Assembly: GCA_905236275.1 (NCBI GenBank) | Contig: CAJOPI010000376.1 | Location: forward strand, 1 to 7,191 | From: an uncultured Lachnospiraceae bacterium | GTDB lineage: Bacteria > Bacillota > Clostridia > Lachnospirales > Lachnospiraceae | DNA length: 7,191 nt | Direction: 5' to 3' | Shown: one piece after another, positions 6,309 through 7,191 of the stretch | How the letters are laid out: each line of letters opens with the position of its first letter | Numbering within the stretch: the stretch's first letter is position 1 | The notes under the pieces: generated by a model | Told to the model about the DNA's origin: nothing | The model's database searches: none | Seen by the model: only the letters and a program-made list of their open reading frames with translations | Made by a program: the position numbers and the translations under genes

Positions 6309-7191
6309 ATGTTTATAGTAATAGCCGGCTGCGGTAAAGTCGGAATAGCACTTGTGCGTCAGCTTGCGGCTGAGGAGCATGACCTTACCATAATTGACAG
6401 AAACCCCGAAGTACTTGAAAGATGTGTTGAAGACTATGATGTAATGGCGATTCATGGGAATTGCGCGGCAATGACGGTTCTCAAGGAGGCGGAAGTCGCA
6501 TCGGCGGATCTCCTTCTTGCGATGACAAACGCAGATGAAGTCAACCTTCTCTGCTGCATGACGGCGCATACCCTGAACCCGAAACTGCATACGGTTGCAA
6601 GAATACGAGATCCGGAGTATGCGCAGCAGGCGATTTCCATGAGAAATGCTTTTGCCCTGTCAATGGTTGTAAATCCCGACAAGAGTGCAGCAAGAGAAAT
6701 CAGCCGTCTTGTCAAATATCCGGGCTTCCTTAAAAGAGACACCTTTGTAAAGGGTCTTATAGAAATAGTGGAACTGAGGATCGATGCCGAAAGTGTCCTC
6801 AAAGATGTGTCACTGTATAAGCTTACTGACAAGGTTAAGTGTCAGGTGCTTGTATGTACGGTTCTGAGAGACGGAAATGCGGTAATTCCCTCGGGAGACT
6901 TCGTCCTGCGGGAAGGTGACAGCATATTTGTTACAGCATCGGCGAAAAATCTGTCGATACTTTTGAAGAATCTTGGAATAATTACAAGAAAGGCCAGAAG
7001 GGTTCTTCTTGCCGGAGGAGGAAGAATATCCTATTATCTGGCGAAGATACTTCTGCTTCAGGGGGCAAGCGTTCAGATAATAGAGCGTGACGACAGGCGT
7101 TGCCGCGAGCTGTCCGAGCTTTTGCCGGAGGCGAGTATTATACATGGAGATGCCAGCAACCAGAACGTTCTCAACCGCGAGGGAATAGACG
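6309..7191 (+). CDS. trkA: Trk potassium uptake system regulator TrkA, N-terminal part
   Basis: The frame is open from ATG 6309 to the right edge, giving 294 of the roughly 450 residues usual for TrkA. TrkA is the cytoplasmic nucleotide-binding subunit that gates the TrkH/TrkG potassium channel. Visible are a first RCK_N (Rossmann) domain with GCGKVG (7-12), acidic D30 in IIDRN, IHGN (48-51) and AMTNADEVNLL (71-81); a first RCK_C domain (about 145-220, ending in REGDSIFVTA); and the start of a second RCK_N with GGGRIS (236-241), E259 in IIERD and IHGDAS. This two-repeat layout is TrkA rather than the single-unit KtrA/KtrC type. The codon just before the ATG is a stop (6306-6308), so no earlier start exists. 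The ribosome site is weak: AAAGG (6291-6295) is 13 bases away. A trkH gene downstream would be expected but is not visible. Confidence 0.93.
   Translation, partial: MFIVIAGCGKVGIALVRQLAAEEHDLTIIDRNPEVLERCVEDYDVMAIHGNCAAMTVLKEAEVASADLLLAMTNADEVNLLCCMTAHTLNPKLHTVARIRDPEYAQQAISMRNAFALSMVVNPDKSAAREISRLVKYPGFLKRDTFVKGLIEIVELRIDAESVLKDVSLYKLTDKVKCQVLVCTVLRDGNAVIPSGDFVLREGDSIFVTASAKNLSILLKNLGIITRKARRVLLAGGGRISYYLAKILLLQGASVQIIERDDRRCRELSELLPEASIIHGDASNQNVLNREGID

Noticed and set aside
6231..7145. Minus-strand open frames opposite the trkA region
   Set aside because: The plus strand here encodes a clear TrkA with two nucleotide-binding motifs; the opposite frames are shadows.
1..7191. Mobile elements, CRISPR arrays, tRNA or rRNA genes
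   Set aside because: No transposase, integrase, terminal inverted repeats, regularly spaced repeats or cloverleaf-like sequences were seen.

Overview
The window looks like chromosomal DNA from a low-to-mid GC Gram-positive anaerobe of the Clostridia, probably Lachnospiraceae (Butyrivibrio/Roseburia-like). The clues are strong AGGAGG-type ribosome sites, frequent AGA/AGG and ATA codons, a long-form threonine synthase, a SleB-type cell-wall hydrolase behind an acidic linker, and a large membrane c-di-GMP protein with a substrate-binding-protein-like sensor. The taxonomy is inferred from family knowledge, not from a search.

Layout, left to right. (1) 1-622, plus: the 3' part of a secreted cell-wall hydrolase with a Glu/Ala/Thr-rich spacer and a C-terminal SleB/CwlJ-type domain, closed by a strong hairpin terminator. 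(2) 693-2291, plus: a promoter with an extended -10, a leader of about 78 nt with a hairpin, and thrC. A perfect 13-bp terminator hairpin after thrC also serves the convergent operon. (3) 2316-3145, minus: a stand-alone CheY-like receiver followed, with a 1-base stop/start overlap, by a CheX-like protein. (4) 3146-3355: an AT-rich divergent regulatory region with two small dyads and an extended -10 promoter facing right. (5) 3356-6247, plus: a small three-helix membrane protein of unknown function and, 12 bp later from a TTG start, an 839-residue membrane protein with an extracytoplasmic sensor, GGDEF and EAL domains. (6) 6240-7191, plus: a promoter overlapping the end of the GGDEF-EAL gene, then trkA (potassium uptake regulator), which runs off the right edge.

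The centre (2316-6247) reads as a signalling island. A receiver and a putative CheY-phosphatase-like partner are transcribed away from a membrane-bound c-di-GMP synthase/phosphodiesterase and its small membrane neighbour, with about 210 bp of control DNA between them. The GGDEF and EAL catalytic residues look intact, but the allosteric inhibitory RxxD site of GGDEF is missing, so the protein may be bifunctional and controlled by its sensor rather than by product inhibition. Any functional link between the two divergent operons, or to potassium transport, is inference from proximity. No mobile element, CRISPR array, rRNA or tRNA was seen.
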